A DNA stretch of 47,302 nt from Bacillus sp. (in: firmicutes) (GTDB lineage: Bacteria > Bacillota > Clostridia > Lachnospirales > Lachnospiraceae). The stretch spans positions 1 through 47,302 of the forward strand of contig JAMPCN010000009.1 of assembly GCA_023666125.1 (NCBI GenBank), read 5' to 3'. Each line of letters begins with the position of its first letter. Position 1 is the stretch's first letter. Positions 1-7,294 of the stretch are shown one piece after another. The notes under the pieces are model-generated. The model was not told the DNA's origin, did not search any database, and worked only from the letters and a program-made list of their open reading frames with translations. A program made the position numbers and the translations under genes.

Positions 1-2
1 AT

Positions 3-71
3 GAAAAAGCATGTGGACAGTATGGCCGCGTTGACGACGCTGTTAAGATTATCGACCCCAGATGCGAATAA
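3..71 (+). CDS. C-terminal end of an upstream protein, possibly NifU-like Fe-S scaffold (partial)
   Basis: Only the last 22 codons are inside the window (frame starting at base 3, ending at the TAA at 69-71; tail ...VDDAVKIIDPRCE). This frame was preferred over the 44-codon frame that opens with ATG at base 1 because its third positions look like the neighbouring genes. GGGtGRT genes are commonly found next to a NifU-like iron-sulfur scaffold gene in Clostridia, so that is the best guess from context. The fragment is too short to prove identity. Confidence 0.35.
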   Translation, partial: EKACGQYGRVDDAVKIIDPRCE

Positions 72-78
72 AAAAGTA

Positions 79-127
79 AATTCCCTGACGGGAATTAACT
101 TTGCGAGTTTATTTTATAAACTCGTAA
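79..127 (+). promoter_or_regulatory. Two tandem intercistronic hairpins before the GGGtGRT gene
   Basis: Hairpin 1 pairs AATTCCC (79-85) with GGGAATT (90-96) around a TGAC tetraloop. Hairpin 2 pairs 101-112 with 116-127, 12 bp with one G-U pair and a 3-nt loop (core CGAGTTTA/TAAACTCG). Neither is followed by a U-tract, so a classical terminator is unlikely; mRNA processing, differential stability or attenuation between the two genes is more plausible. The pairing is seen directly; the role is inferred. Confidence 0.6.
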
Positions 128-170
128 GGTGCTGAGAAATCTCTAAATATAACGAGGAGGATAAGATAAG

Positions 171-1181
171 ATGGCTTTATTTGAATCATATGAAAGAAGA
201 ATTGACAAAATCAATTCTGTATTAAACAGCTATGGTATTTCTTCTATTGAAGACGCTGAGAAAATTACAAAAGACGCAGGCCTTGACGTGTACGAGCAGG
301 TCAAGAAAATCCAGCCTATCTGTTTTGAAAATGCCTGCTGGGCATATACGGTAGGCGCGGCGATTGCGATTAAGAAAGGCTGCAAGAAAGCTGCCGACGC
401 TGCCGCAGCAATCGGCGAGGGCTTACAGGCATTCTGTATTCCCGGTTCCGTTGCTGATACCCGTAAGGTAGGTCTTGGACACGGCAATTTAGGTAAGATG
501 TTATTGGAGGAGGAGACGGACTGTTTTGCATTCCTTGCAGGACATGAATCCTTTGCCGCTGCCGAGGGCGCAATCGGTATCGCTGAAAAAGCAAACAAAG
601 TCCGCCAGAAACCGCTTCGCGTTATCTTAAACGGTCTTGGAAAAGACGCTGCAAAGATTATTTCCAGAATCAACGGCTTTACCTTTGTAGAGACAGAATA
701 CGACCCTTATACCAATGAGGTAAAAGAAGTAGACAGAATCGCATACTCCGACGGACTCCGCTCCAAAGTAAATTGCTACGGCGCAAACTCCGTACCGGAA
801 GGCGTTGCGATTATGTGGAAAGAAAACGTAGACGTTTCCATCACAGGTAACTCCACTAACCCGACCAGATTCCAGCATCCGGTAGCAGGTACATATAAGA
901 AAGAAAGAACGGAAGCTAACAAGAAATACTTCTCTGTTGCTTCAGGCGGCGGTACAGGACGTACCCTTCACCCGGATAACATGGCTGCGGGTCCCGCTTC
1001 CTATGGTTTCACGGATACATTAGGACGTATGCACTCCGACGCACAGTTTGCAGGTTCTTCATCCGTACCGGCACACGTTGAAATGATGGGTCTTATCGGT
1101 ATGGGCAACAACCCGATGGTAGGCGCTACGGTAGCCGTTGCGGTTAGCATCGAGGAAGCGGCGAAGGCAGGCAAGTTCTAA
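171..1181 (+). CDS. GGGtGRT family protein
   Basis: 336 residues. The family-defining motif SGGGTGRTLHP is at about residues 258-268, followed by the conserved Gly/Met-rich stretches GFTDTLGRMHSD and GLIGMGNNPMVGA. This family has no established biochemical function; it is soluble, with no signal peptide or membrane segment here, and is usually adjacent to a NifU-like Fe-S scaffold gene, suggesting a link to iron-sulfur or metal chemistry. The start is supported by the GAGGAGGA-type site about 10 bases upstream. It probably belongs to the same transcript as the partial gene to its left, separated by two hairpins, and a hairpin follows the stop codon. Family assignment is confident; any function is inference. 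Confidence 0.9.
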   Translation: MALFESYERRIDKINSVLNSYGISSIEDAEKITKDAGLDVYEQVKKIQPICFENACWAYTVGAAIAIKKGCKKAADAAAAIGEGLQAFCIPGSVADTRKVGLGHGNLGKMLLEEETDCFAFLAGHESFAAAEGAIGIAEKANKVRQKPLRVILNGLGKDAAKIISRINGFTFVETEYDPYTNEVKEVDRIAYSDGLRSKVNCYGANSVPEGVAIMWKENVDVSITGNSTNPTRFQHPVAGTYKKERTEANKKYFSVASGGGTGRTLHPDNMAAGPASYGFTDTLGRMHSDAQFAGSSSVPAHVEMMGLIGMGNNPMVGATVAVAVSIEEAAKAGKF

Positions 1182-1228
1182 AGAAGTTGCCGAAAATTCT
1201 AATACAGGCTTAAAAAATGGCGTAATTT

Positions 1229-1271
1229 GGGAGCTTTTCAAGTCGTAGTACGGTTTGGAAAGCTCCTATTT
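1229..1271 (+). terminator. Hairpin downstream of the GGGtGRT gene
   Basis: GGAGCTTTTCAA (1230-1241) pairs with TTGGAAAGCTCC (1255-1266) with one G-U pair, followed by a short T-rich run (TATTTG). Probably an intrinsic terminator, although the U-tract is weak. Confidence 0.6.
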
Positions 1272-1383
1272 GTGCATTATTTGTGAATTTTCATTTGCAC
1301 CTCTTTATTTTCTTGCTAAATTGTGTTACATTAAGGCAGATGGCTTTTGGACGAATGAAAGATAAGAGAGAAGGAAATGTAAA

Positions 1384-2547
1384 ATGGAAAAGAGAAAAAC
1401 AAATAAAGAAAATGAGAATGCAAACATGAGTAAGAGCAAGGCAAAACGCGAAGAACGCAGAAGAGAGATTGAAGCGGAAAAGCGTAGAAAACGGCTTGCC
1501 CGTACCTGCGGCATTGTGGCAATAGCGGTTATTGTTTTGATAATTGCGGCAGCGGTAAGCAGACCGATTTATTTAGCGGCAATACGAACAACTTCAAGTT
1601 TTGACGCTAACGCAGGGCTGACGGCTGACGGAAAGATTTCCGGCGTTGATGTATCATCGCTTGTGACGCTTGCTGATTATAAGAATATTTCCGTACCCGC
1701 AGATGAAGTGGCTGCCACAGAAGAAGAGGTTGATAATGCGATTAACGCGACTTTGAATTCTCATAGGGAACTTCGTACGGATGCTGACCTTGCGATTGTA
1801 GATGGCGATACGGTAAATATTGATTATGTGGGTACGGTTGACGGCGTCGAGTTTGAGGGCGGCAACAGCGGAGGCGCAGGATACGAGGTAACGATTGGTT
1901 CCGGAAGCATGGTGGATAATTTTGAAGAACAGCTTATTGGACATAAACCGGGAGAGGAAGTAACGGTAAATGTGACCTTCCCGGAAAATTATAATGACGA
2001 ATTGGGCGGTAAGGAAGCCAGTTTTGCCGTTACCGTGAACGGTATCATGGTGACGCCGGAACTTACGGACGAGTTTGTTGCAGAAAATCTTGCAGAAGAA
2101 AGTGGCGTTTCCACAGCAGCGGAATATCGCGGCAAGGTGGAAAGTGATTATTATGAAGAACATCTTGGAGAATACCTTACCAATTATATTGTTGAAAATG
2201 CTGCGGTAAGTTCTTATCCGAAAGATTATCTGAATGCGGTAAAATCTTATCTTAAATATGATGATGAGTATACAATGGATTATTATAATCAGATGTATGC
2301 CAGCTTTGGTATGGAGGGCTATACCAATGTATGGGAGACGAGAGGAGAGGAAATCACAGATGAACTTTCTTATGAGCGGGAATTGAAGATGCGGGCGCAG
2401 GAAACTGTAAAATCTGCATTGGTATATCAGGCGATTTTTGAAAAGGAAGGACTGAATCTTGATGTGGACGGCAGTGCTTCGGCATATCTGGCGCAGGAAG
2501 CAATAGCGGAGGCAGTCAGGGAATATCTGGTTGGATTATATAAATAG
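1384..2547 (+). CDS. Membrane-anchored FKBP-type peptidyl-prolyl isomerase, trigger-factor-like
   Basis: 387 residues. A very basic, charged N-terminus (residues 1-40, Lys/Arg/Glu rich) is followed by one transmembrane segment at about 44-65 and an extracytoplasmic part. An FKBP-like domain lies at about 133-218, recognisable by GDTVNIDYVGTVDG, the GSGSMVDNFEEQLIGHKPGE stretch and the closing strand with TFPENY. The C-terminal helical region (about 220-387) resembles the trigger-factor C-terminal chaperone fold. Such proteins are thought to help fold exported proteins at the outer face of the membrane. It is shorter than trigger factor (about 430) and lacks the ribosome-binding N-terminal domain, which the membrane anchor replaces. 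Start chosen by the AAGGAA site 6-10 bases upstream; an internal ATG at 1426 is less likely. A strong terminator follows. Confidence 0.82.
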   Translation: MEKRKTNKENENANMSKSKAKREERRREIEAEKRRKRLARTCGIVAIAVIVLIIAAAVSRPIYLAAIRTTSSFDANAGLTADGKISGVDVSSLVTLADYKNISVPADEVAATEEEVDNAINATLNSHRELRTDADLAIVDGDTVNIDYVGTVDGVEFEGGNSGGAGYEVTIGSGSMVDNFEEQLIGHKPGEEVTVNVTFPENYNDELGGKEASFAVTVNGIMVTPELTDEFVAENLAEESGVSTAAEYRGKVESDYYEEHLGEYLTNYIVENAAVSSYPKDYLNAVKSYLKYDDEYTMDYYNQMYASFGMEGYTNVWETRGEEITDELSYERELKMRAQETVKSALVYQAIFEKEGLNLDVDGSASAYLAQEAIAEAVREYLVGLYK

Positions 2548-2588
2548 GATATTTATAGTTCCTATACAAAGTTAATGTTATAACAAAT

Positions 2589-2627
2589 ACCGCCGCAAGA
2601 GGACTATTCGTTCGTGCGGCGGTTTTG
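2589..2627 (+). terminator. Rho-independent terminator after the FKBP-like gene
   Basis: CCGCCGCA (2590-2597) pairs perfectly with TGCGGCGG (2615-2622), and the outer A-T pair opens directly onto TTTTGTTATG. GC-rich stem plus T-tract is a typical intrinsic terminator. Confidence 0.85.
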
Positions 2628-2736
2628 TTATGTTTATTTTTGCATATTGAATTTTGGGAAAATTCACGAAAAGGACATTATATTGAATATGGAACTGTCC
2701 TTCGTTATACTGAAAAACATAAGAAAAAAGACCGCA

Positions 2737-3111
2737 CTATGCCGTATGCACTGACCTGTCAGATTTGTGTCTGTCCAAGATAGTATGTACCCGTTCCACT
2801 TCATCAAGAATCAGAACATCATCACGGTGTAAGCGTTTTAAATCTGCTTTAACTTCTACCATATCCTTTTCAAGACGGGTTACTTTTTTGTCGAGACTTA
2901 TTACCTTTTTGTCAAGAGTGGTAACTTTTTTGTCAAGAGTGGTAACTTTTTTGTCAAGACGGGTTACCTTTTTGTCAAGTCCGGTTACTTTTTGGTCAAG
3001 ACTGGTAAATTTCTGGTCAAGTTCGGCTACTTTCTGGTCAAGACCGATTGAATGTTGGTCAAGTCCCGCTACTTTTTCCAGCAGTAAATCAAGTTTTTCG
3101 CTATCTGTCAT
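2737..3111 (-). CDS. Small heptad-repeat coiled-coil protein
   Basis: 124 residues, almost entirely coiled coil. Residues about 17-85 are ten consecutive 7-residue units of the type L-D-K/Q-K-V-x-x, with Leu and Val in the a/d core positions and charged residues outside. It has no signal peptide, membrane segment or catalytic motif. A flanking amphipathic region (KLDLLLEKV at the start, DDVLILDEVERVHTIL near the end) continues the helix. Start fixed by an excellent AAAGGAGGTG site 7 bases upstream of the ATG and a matching promoter. It stands alone on the minus strand between plus-strand genes. The fold is clear; the function is unknown, and a phage-tail-fibre, cytoskeletal or scaffold role cannot be distinguished. 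Confidence 0.75.
   Translation of the reverse strand: MTDSEKLDLLLEKVAGLDQHSIGLDQKVAELDQKFTSLDQKVTGLDKKVTRLDKKVTTLDKKVTTLDKKVISLDKKVTRLEKDMVEVKADLKRLHRDDVLILDEVERVHTILDRHKSDRSVHTA
2869..3072. repeat. 21-bp tandem repeat encoding the coiled-coil heptads
   Basis: The hexamer GTCAAG recurs at exact 21-bp spacing (2911, 2932, 2953, 2974, 2995, 3016, 3037, 3058), and two neighbouring units around 2906-2947 are identical. Each unit encodes one heptad on the minus strand, so copy changes keep the reading frame. Confidence 0.9.
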
Positions 3112-3150
3112 AATACACCTCCTTTTTACGATTATTAAATAACTAATTAT

Positions 3151-3179
3151 AGTATATTATACCTGGTGTACAAAGTCAA
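3151..3179 (-). promoter_or_regulatory. Sigma-A-type promoter for the coiled-coil gene
   Basis: On the minus strand, TTGACT (3174-3179) and TATACT (3151-3156) are separated by 17 bp, with a second TATAAT-like stretch just downstream. It lies about 40 bp upstream of the strong ribosome binding site. Confidence 0.6.
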
Positions 3180-3292
3180 TTATCAGAATATATTTTATAA
3201 ATATTTTTGCATAAGAATTCCATAGTAGTAAGAAGAAAGAAGTTTATTCTTTTCATTGATTTAAATTATTACCGATAAACAATAAAAATTTA

Positions 3293-3321
3293 TTGATATT
3301 CAAAAGCATATATGTTATATT
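3293..3321 (+). promoter_or_regulatory. Sigma-A-type promoter for the first DUF4153-like gene
   Basis: TTGATA (3293-3298), 17-bp spacer, TATATT (3316-3321). The -10 box abuts the in-frame ATG at 3322, so that ATG would lie at or before the transcript start; this supports initiation at 3364. Confidence 0.6.
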
Positions 3322-3363
3322 ATGGAAAAGAGCAGAAGAAAGTATATAGGAGAAAATAACATT

Positions 3364-5133
3364 ATGAAGATAACCGTATCAAAGAGCATACAGGAATTTA
3401 TCAGGAAAATCAAATCCGTTTTTGAAAGTAATAAGATAACTTTTATCCTTATCATTTTATTTACCATATGGGAAGCGGTTTATACAGCGATTCCTTATAA
3501 ATATTATAAAGAACTGTCCGATGCGTATTTTATGATTGGAGACACACTGTCCTGTCTTATTATTCCGTCTTTGTTTATAGAGACATATTTTGCGGAAAAT
3601 AAAGTCAAATCTATATGTGGGTATATCATTGCGCTTCTTTTATCAGGAACGGCTGCCGTATGCTTAAAGATTCCAGAAAAGATAGAGCAGGCTGTCGGAT
3701 TGAGCAGCGGACTTGTCTGGGAATATGCCATGCTGTTTGTAGTAAGTATATTGTTGATATTGCTGATAGCGATAGTTTATAAAAGTTTTCAAAAGTCAAA
3801 CTTAAGTTTTGCAGAGTATGAGATAAAAGTCTTTTATAATGTTGCAAAAGCCATGTTTATTTGGTTTGTCTTGTCCTTTGGCAGCCTATTTATCTACATG
3901 ATTATAGAGGAACTCTTTGTAGAGCATTATAGTATTTTCGAGGCTCTGTTTTTTGCAGAAGAGATTCTTGTCATGGGAATTTATCTGGCGCCTAAGATGA
4001 TTTTAGCGCTTAGGGATATGGATATGGACGAGGAACCGGATAAAGTCATACATACCATCGTGAAATATATTCTGCCGGTATTTACCATCTGCGCTATGGC
4101 GATTGTATATCTTTATATGTTCAAGATATTGTTTTTGTGGGAAATGCCCTCTAACGAGGTCTTCACTATCATATCCGCTCTGTTTGGCATCTGGCTTCCT
4201 GTCTGGATTATGACGCAGTATTATACGGATAACACAAAATACATGAAGATAATTTCCATACAGCCGTATCTGTTTATTCCTTTGATCTTATTACAGGGAT
4301 ATTCTATGGGTATCCGGATATATGAATATGGCATGACGTCGGGGCGGTATATGGGCGTGATGTTAATTATTTTTGAAATCGGAACGATTATTATCCGGCG
4401 TATTTGGAAAGAACAGTATGAAAAACTTTTACCGTTTTTAGGCGTTCTGATTGTGATTGCCGTTTTTGTGCCGGGCGTCAATATGAATAGAGTATCCGAT
4501 GTATGGCAGTTATCCTTGTTGAAAAAATATTATCAGGCTGTTGAAAACGGGGAAATGATTTCAAAAGATGAATATTGGCGTCTGACAGGCGCTTATCATT
4601 ATTTAAAAGATAGACCGGAAATGCAGAAAGCGGTAGAAACATATGATATTTTTGAGAAAAGTTTTGCCGCAAAACTGGATGCGCAGAAGATGGAGGAAGT
4701 CGATTTAACCGATATAACGGAGTATGAAACCTATCATATTCATTGCTGCCAGATGGTGGGGGATATAGAACTTGACGGATATGCCGAAATGTCCATGTTA
4801 AATCAAAACGACTGTTATGATGATGTCGGAGCGGATGGGACGGACGTGGATTTTTCCGCATTTCAGTTCGTAAGGCGTGAAACAGGGGAAGTCATTACGG
4901 TAGATATCAGTGAATTTGCCAAAAAATGTATGGAATATATAGAAGCGGAACAGGATAGCACGAAAGAGCAGGCGAGCGCGGCGATGAGAGAATATAACCG
5001 CATAGAAGTGGATGAAGATACCGTATTCTATGTCAATCACTTTGAAGTCAAATATAATGATGGAATAAAAGGCGCAGAGCCTTATTTTGAGTGGAGAAGC
5101 GTCAATATCAGCGGCATGCTGTTACAGAAATAA
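3364..5133 (+). CDS. DUF4153-like multi-pass membrane protein
   Basis: 589 residues from the ATG at 3364, chosen over the ATG at 3322 because AGGAG lies 11 bases upstream and a promoter covers the upstream ATG. The N-terminal two thirds hold about ten to twelve hydrophobic segments; from about residue 380 (NMNRVSDVWQLSLLKKYY) to the end it is a hydrophilic, acidic domain probably facing outward. The layout and motifs such as FTIWEAVYTAIPYKYYKEL and AMAIVYLYMFKI match DUF4153 proteins, which have no known function. A tandem, damaged paralog follows 24 bases downstream. No enzymatic residues were recognised. Family assignment is from memory of the pattern and is moderately sure. Confidence 0.7.
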   Translation: MKITVSKSIQEFIRKIKSVFESNKITFILIILFTIWEAVYTAIPYKYYKELSDAYFMIGDTLSCLIIPSLFIETYFAENKVKSICGYIIALLLSGTAAVCLKIPEKIEQAVGLSSGLVWEYAMLFVVSILLILLIAIVYKSFQKSNLSFAEYEIKVFYNVAKAMFIWFVLSFGSLFIYMIIEELFVEHYSIFEALFFAEEILVMGIYLAPKMILALRDMDMDEEPDKVIHTIVKYILPVFTICAMAIVYLYMFKILFLWEMPSNEVFTIISALFGIWLPVWIMTQYYTDNTKYMKIISIQPYLFIPLILLQGYSMGIRIYEYGMTSGRYMGVMLIIFEIGTIIIRRIWKEQYEKLLPFLGVLIVIAVFVPGVNMNRVSDVWQLSLLKKYYQAVENGEMISKDEYWRLTGAYHYLKDRPEMQKAVETYDIFEKSFAAKLDAQKMEEVDLTDITEYETYHIHCCQMVGDIELDGYAEMSMLNQNDCYDDVGADGTDVDFSAFQFVRRETGEVITVDISEFAKKCMEYIEAEQDSTKEQASAAMREYNRIEVDEDTVFYVNHFEVKYNDGIKGAEPYFEWRSVNISGMLLQK

Positions 5134-5157
5134 GCATAATACAGCAGAGGAAATGAT

Positions 5158-6778
5158 ATGATGGATGATATGACTATATCAGAAAATATACGGGAACATC
5201 TTGGAAAAGTGAAAACTGTTTTGCAAAGTAATACGATTACATGTGTTATGATTATATTGTACGTTCTATTGCAAACGGTTCATACTGCGATTCCATATAA
5301 ATACTTGAAAGAATGGGGTGTTGATAAAACTATCCATATAGTTCCCACTGCATTGTTTTATTATTCTTTCTTTATTGATAGATACATATAAAATTTTAAA
5401 AAGTACAAGGCAGTGTATAGATGATTATATGATAAATGTTTTTCTTAATGTTGGAATAACTATGCTCATTTTAATTATCCTATGGATTTTTTGTACCGCT
5501 GTTGATTCGCTTATGGCGAAAAAACTTTTTTATCGCTATTATATTGACGTGATGTTTGAAGAACAGGTCGCCGGGAGGGTTCTTGTCCTGGATACGTTTT
5601 ATCTTGGACCTGTGGGCGTTTTTGTGATAGGGCTTTATATTGGTTATAAAATGATTTTGACGCTTCAGGGTATAGGCGAAAAACCGGGGAAATTTCTGCA
5701 TAACCTTATCAGGGATATCCTGCATACCATGATACTTTGTACGATTGGTTATGCGTATTTTTATATGCTGGTGATGCTGCTTGCAGAGGATGTGTATGTA
5801 TCCGCCGTTATATCCGGTCTGTTTGCCATCTGGCTGTCCGTTGTGATTTTGACAGGAGATAATGCGGATAAAATCAAGTATCGAAAGATAATTTCCATCA
5901 TAACCGGACTGATGATTCTGCTAGTTTTTCTGCAAGGATGTGACATGGATGTCAGAATATACCGCTATGGGATGAGACCGGAACGGTATGTGGGAATGGT
6001 CTTATTTTTGTTTGAAATATGCGCTATGCTGGTTCATTATTATGGGAAAGGAAAGTATGGAAAACTTCTGCCGCTTTTTGGAATGCTTGTCGTGATTACG
6101 TTTTATGTGCCGTGTATCAATATGAACAGCGTATCTAACAGGTGGCAGATGTCGCTTCTTAAAAAATATTATCAGGCAGTCTGTGACAAAGAAGTGATAT
6201 CACGGTCTGCCTATGAGCGTTTAAAAGATTCTTATGATTATTTAAGCTGGTGGGCGTGGGCTAAGATGGATGATAAGATGGATAAAGAGATAGAAGATTA
6301 TGATATTTATGAGAAAAATTTTGTTGTAAAATTGAAGCAGCAGTATCCCGAAGCCGATTTAACACAATCGGACTATCATATTATACTTTGTTCCCATATG
6401 GCGGAAGAAGTAGAGGATAGCGGGTATTCTTATACATCATGGTTAAAACAAAACAGTTGCTATGTTAAAGAGGAGGATGGCGGAATTGCTGTGGATTTTT
6501 CCGCATTTCAGTTCATAAGGGGTGAAACAGGGGAAATTATTACGGCGGATATCAGCGAATTGATAGAAAATGCGATAGAATATGAAAAAGAATATCCATA
6601 TGTATCAGGCGAGCAATGCAGTGAAGCAATGAAAAAGTACAGCTGTATCGAATTGGATGATGACACGGTCTTATATATTAATGAATGCGAGGTTGTGTAT
6701 GATGATGGGGTGAAAAACGCTGAACCCTACTTTAAGTGGTGTATCATCGACATCAGTGCTAAATTGTGTCAGTATTGA
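5158..6778 (+). pseudogene. Second DUF4153-like paralog, disrupted by deletion and frameshift
   Basis: The ATG at 5158 (AGAGG about 7 bases upstream) opens a frame that follows the first paralog closely (TAIPYKYLKEW against TAIPYKYYKEL) but stops at 5391. Similarity resumes in another frame from about 5377 (YKILKSTRQ, then DYMINVFLNV against EYEIKVFYNV) and runs to the stop at 6778, including NMNSVSNRWQMSLLKKYYQA and the acidic C-terminal domain. Compared with the upstream copy, about 70 residues covering two or three membrane segments are missing at the junction near 5377-5390. The 3' part alone could be read from a TTG at 5375 but has no convincing ribosome site. Most likely a recently inactivated tandem duplicate; an assembly error at the junction is the alternative. 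Confidence 0.75.
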
Positions 6779-6788
6779 GCAGGGGGCG

Positions 6789-6962
6789 TTATGTTTTGGC
6801 GGTGGAAGCCAGAAGCTTTATGGAATCATGGTCTTGGAGTAGCCGTTTCAGCAGAAAACAAAGGCCACGGCAAAATAGTCATAACTGCATGTACGGAAAA
6901 ACGGAATACCGGCTTCTATGATTTGCGGGTCGTCGGCAAATATTTTTATCATGGTCTGCAGG
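6789..6962 (-). pseudogene. Decayed C-terminal fragment of a MATE transporter gene
   Basis: Bases 6829-6962 closely match the minus-strand MATE gene at about 10547-10690 (shared blocks such as TTGGAGTAGCCGTTT and ATAACTGCATGTACGG), and 6793-6826 match its very 3' end at about 10363-10397. On the minus strand the tail reads SIKLLASTAKT then TAA, against SIRLLTSKPQTRPA in the intact gene. About 150 bp between the two blocks and a 12-bp segment are missing. It is a remnant of a second MATE gene. The 77-codon plus-strand frame across it (6791-7024) is spurious. Confidence 0.7.
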
Positions 6963-7294
6963 GTATGGGAGTTGGAAATTCAGGAGGAACTACAATGATA
7001 AAAGTTTTATTTTTAGACAAATAGGACAGCATCAGGTAAAGACTGACGCAACTACAGGTTTGACCATTGAGGACATAGAAAAAGCAGAAAAAATCCTGTT
7101 AGGGGAGAACAAAGAATCAGTATGGCACAAGCTTTTTGTACATAAAAATACAACTTCTATTTTTATACTCTGTGATGTATAATAAATTTATTATGGAAAT
7201 AATGCAAAAATAGAATGATATAATGAAACAAATGCATCATTGATTGATGTATTGGACAGCTAAGCTGCAGTTGTGAGAAAGGAACTATGGAAAA
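6963..7294. other. Intergenic stretch with possible gene remnants
   Basis: No intact gene. An AGGAGGAACTACA site precedes an ATG at 6994 that encodes only MIKVLFLDK before a stop. A different plus-strand frame then reads VKTDATTGLTIEDIEKAEKI and onward to a TAA just after 7175, with an amphipathic, coding-like pattern but no start. This looks like a decayed small gene of unknown family. The rest (7180-7290) is AT-rich leader before the next gene. Confidence 0.4.

Noticed and set aside
1-135. 44-codon frame starting at the first ATG
   Set aside because: Its composition is unlike the neighbours, it runs through two hairpins, and the frame ending at 71 looks more coding-like.
2869-3072. Regular 21-bp repeats considered as a CRISPR array
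   Set aside because: There are no unique spacers, units are contiguous, and they encode a perfect heptad coiled coil in frame.
3322-3363. Longer start for the first DUF4153-like protein
   Set aside because: The -10 promoter box ends at 3321, leaving no leader or ribosome site; AGGAG precedes the ATG at 3364.
6791-7024. 77-codon plus-strand reading frame
   Set aside because: It runs antisense across the MATE relic and has no ribosome site suited to its start; the similarity to the intact MATE gene is on the other strand.
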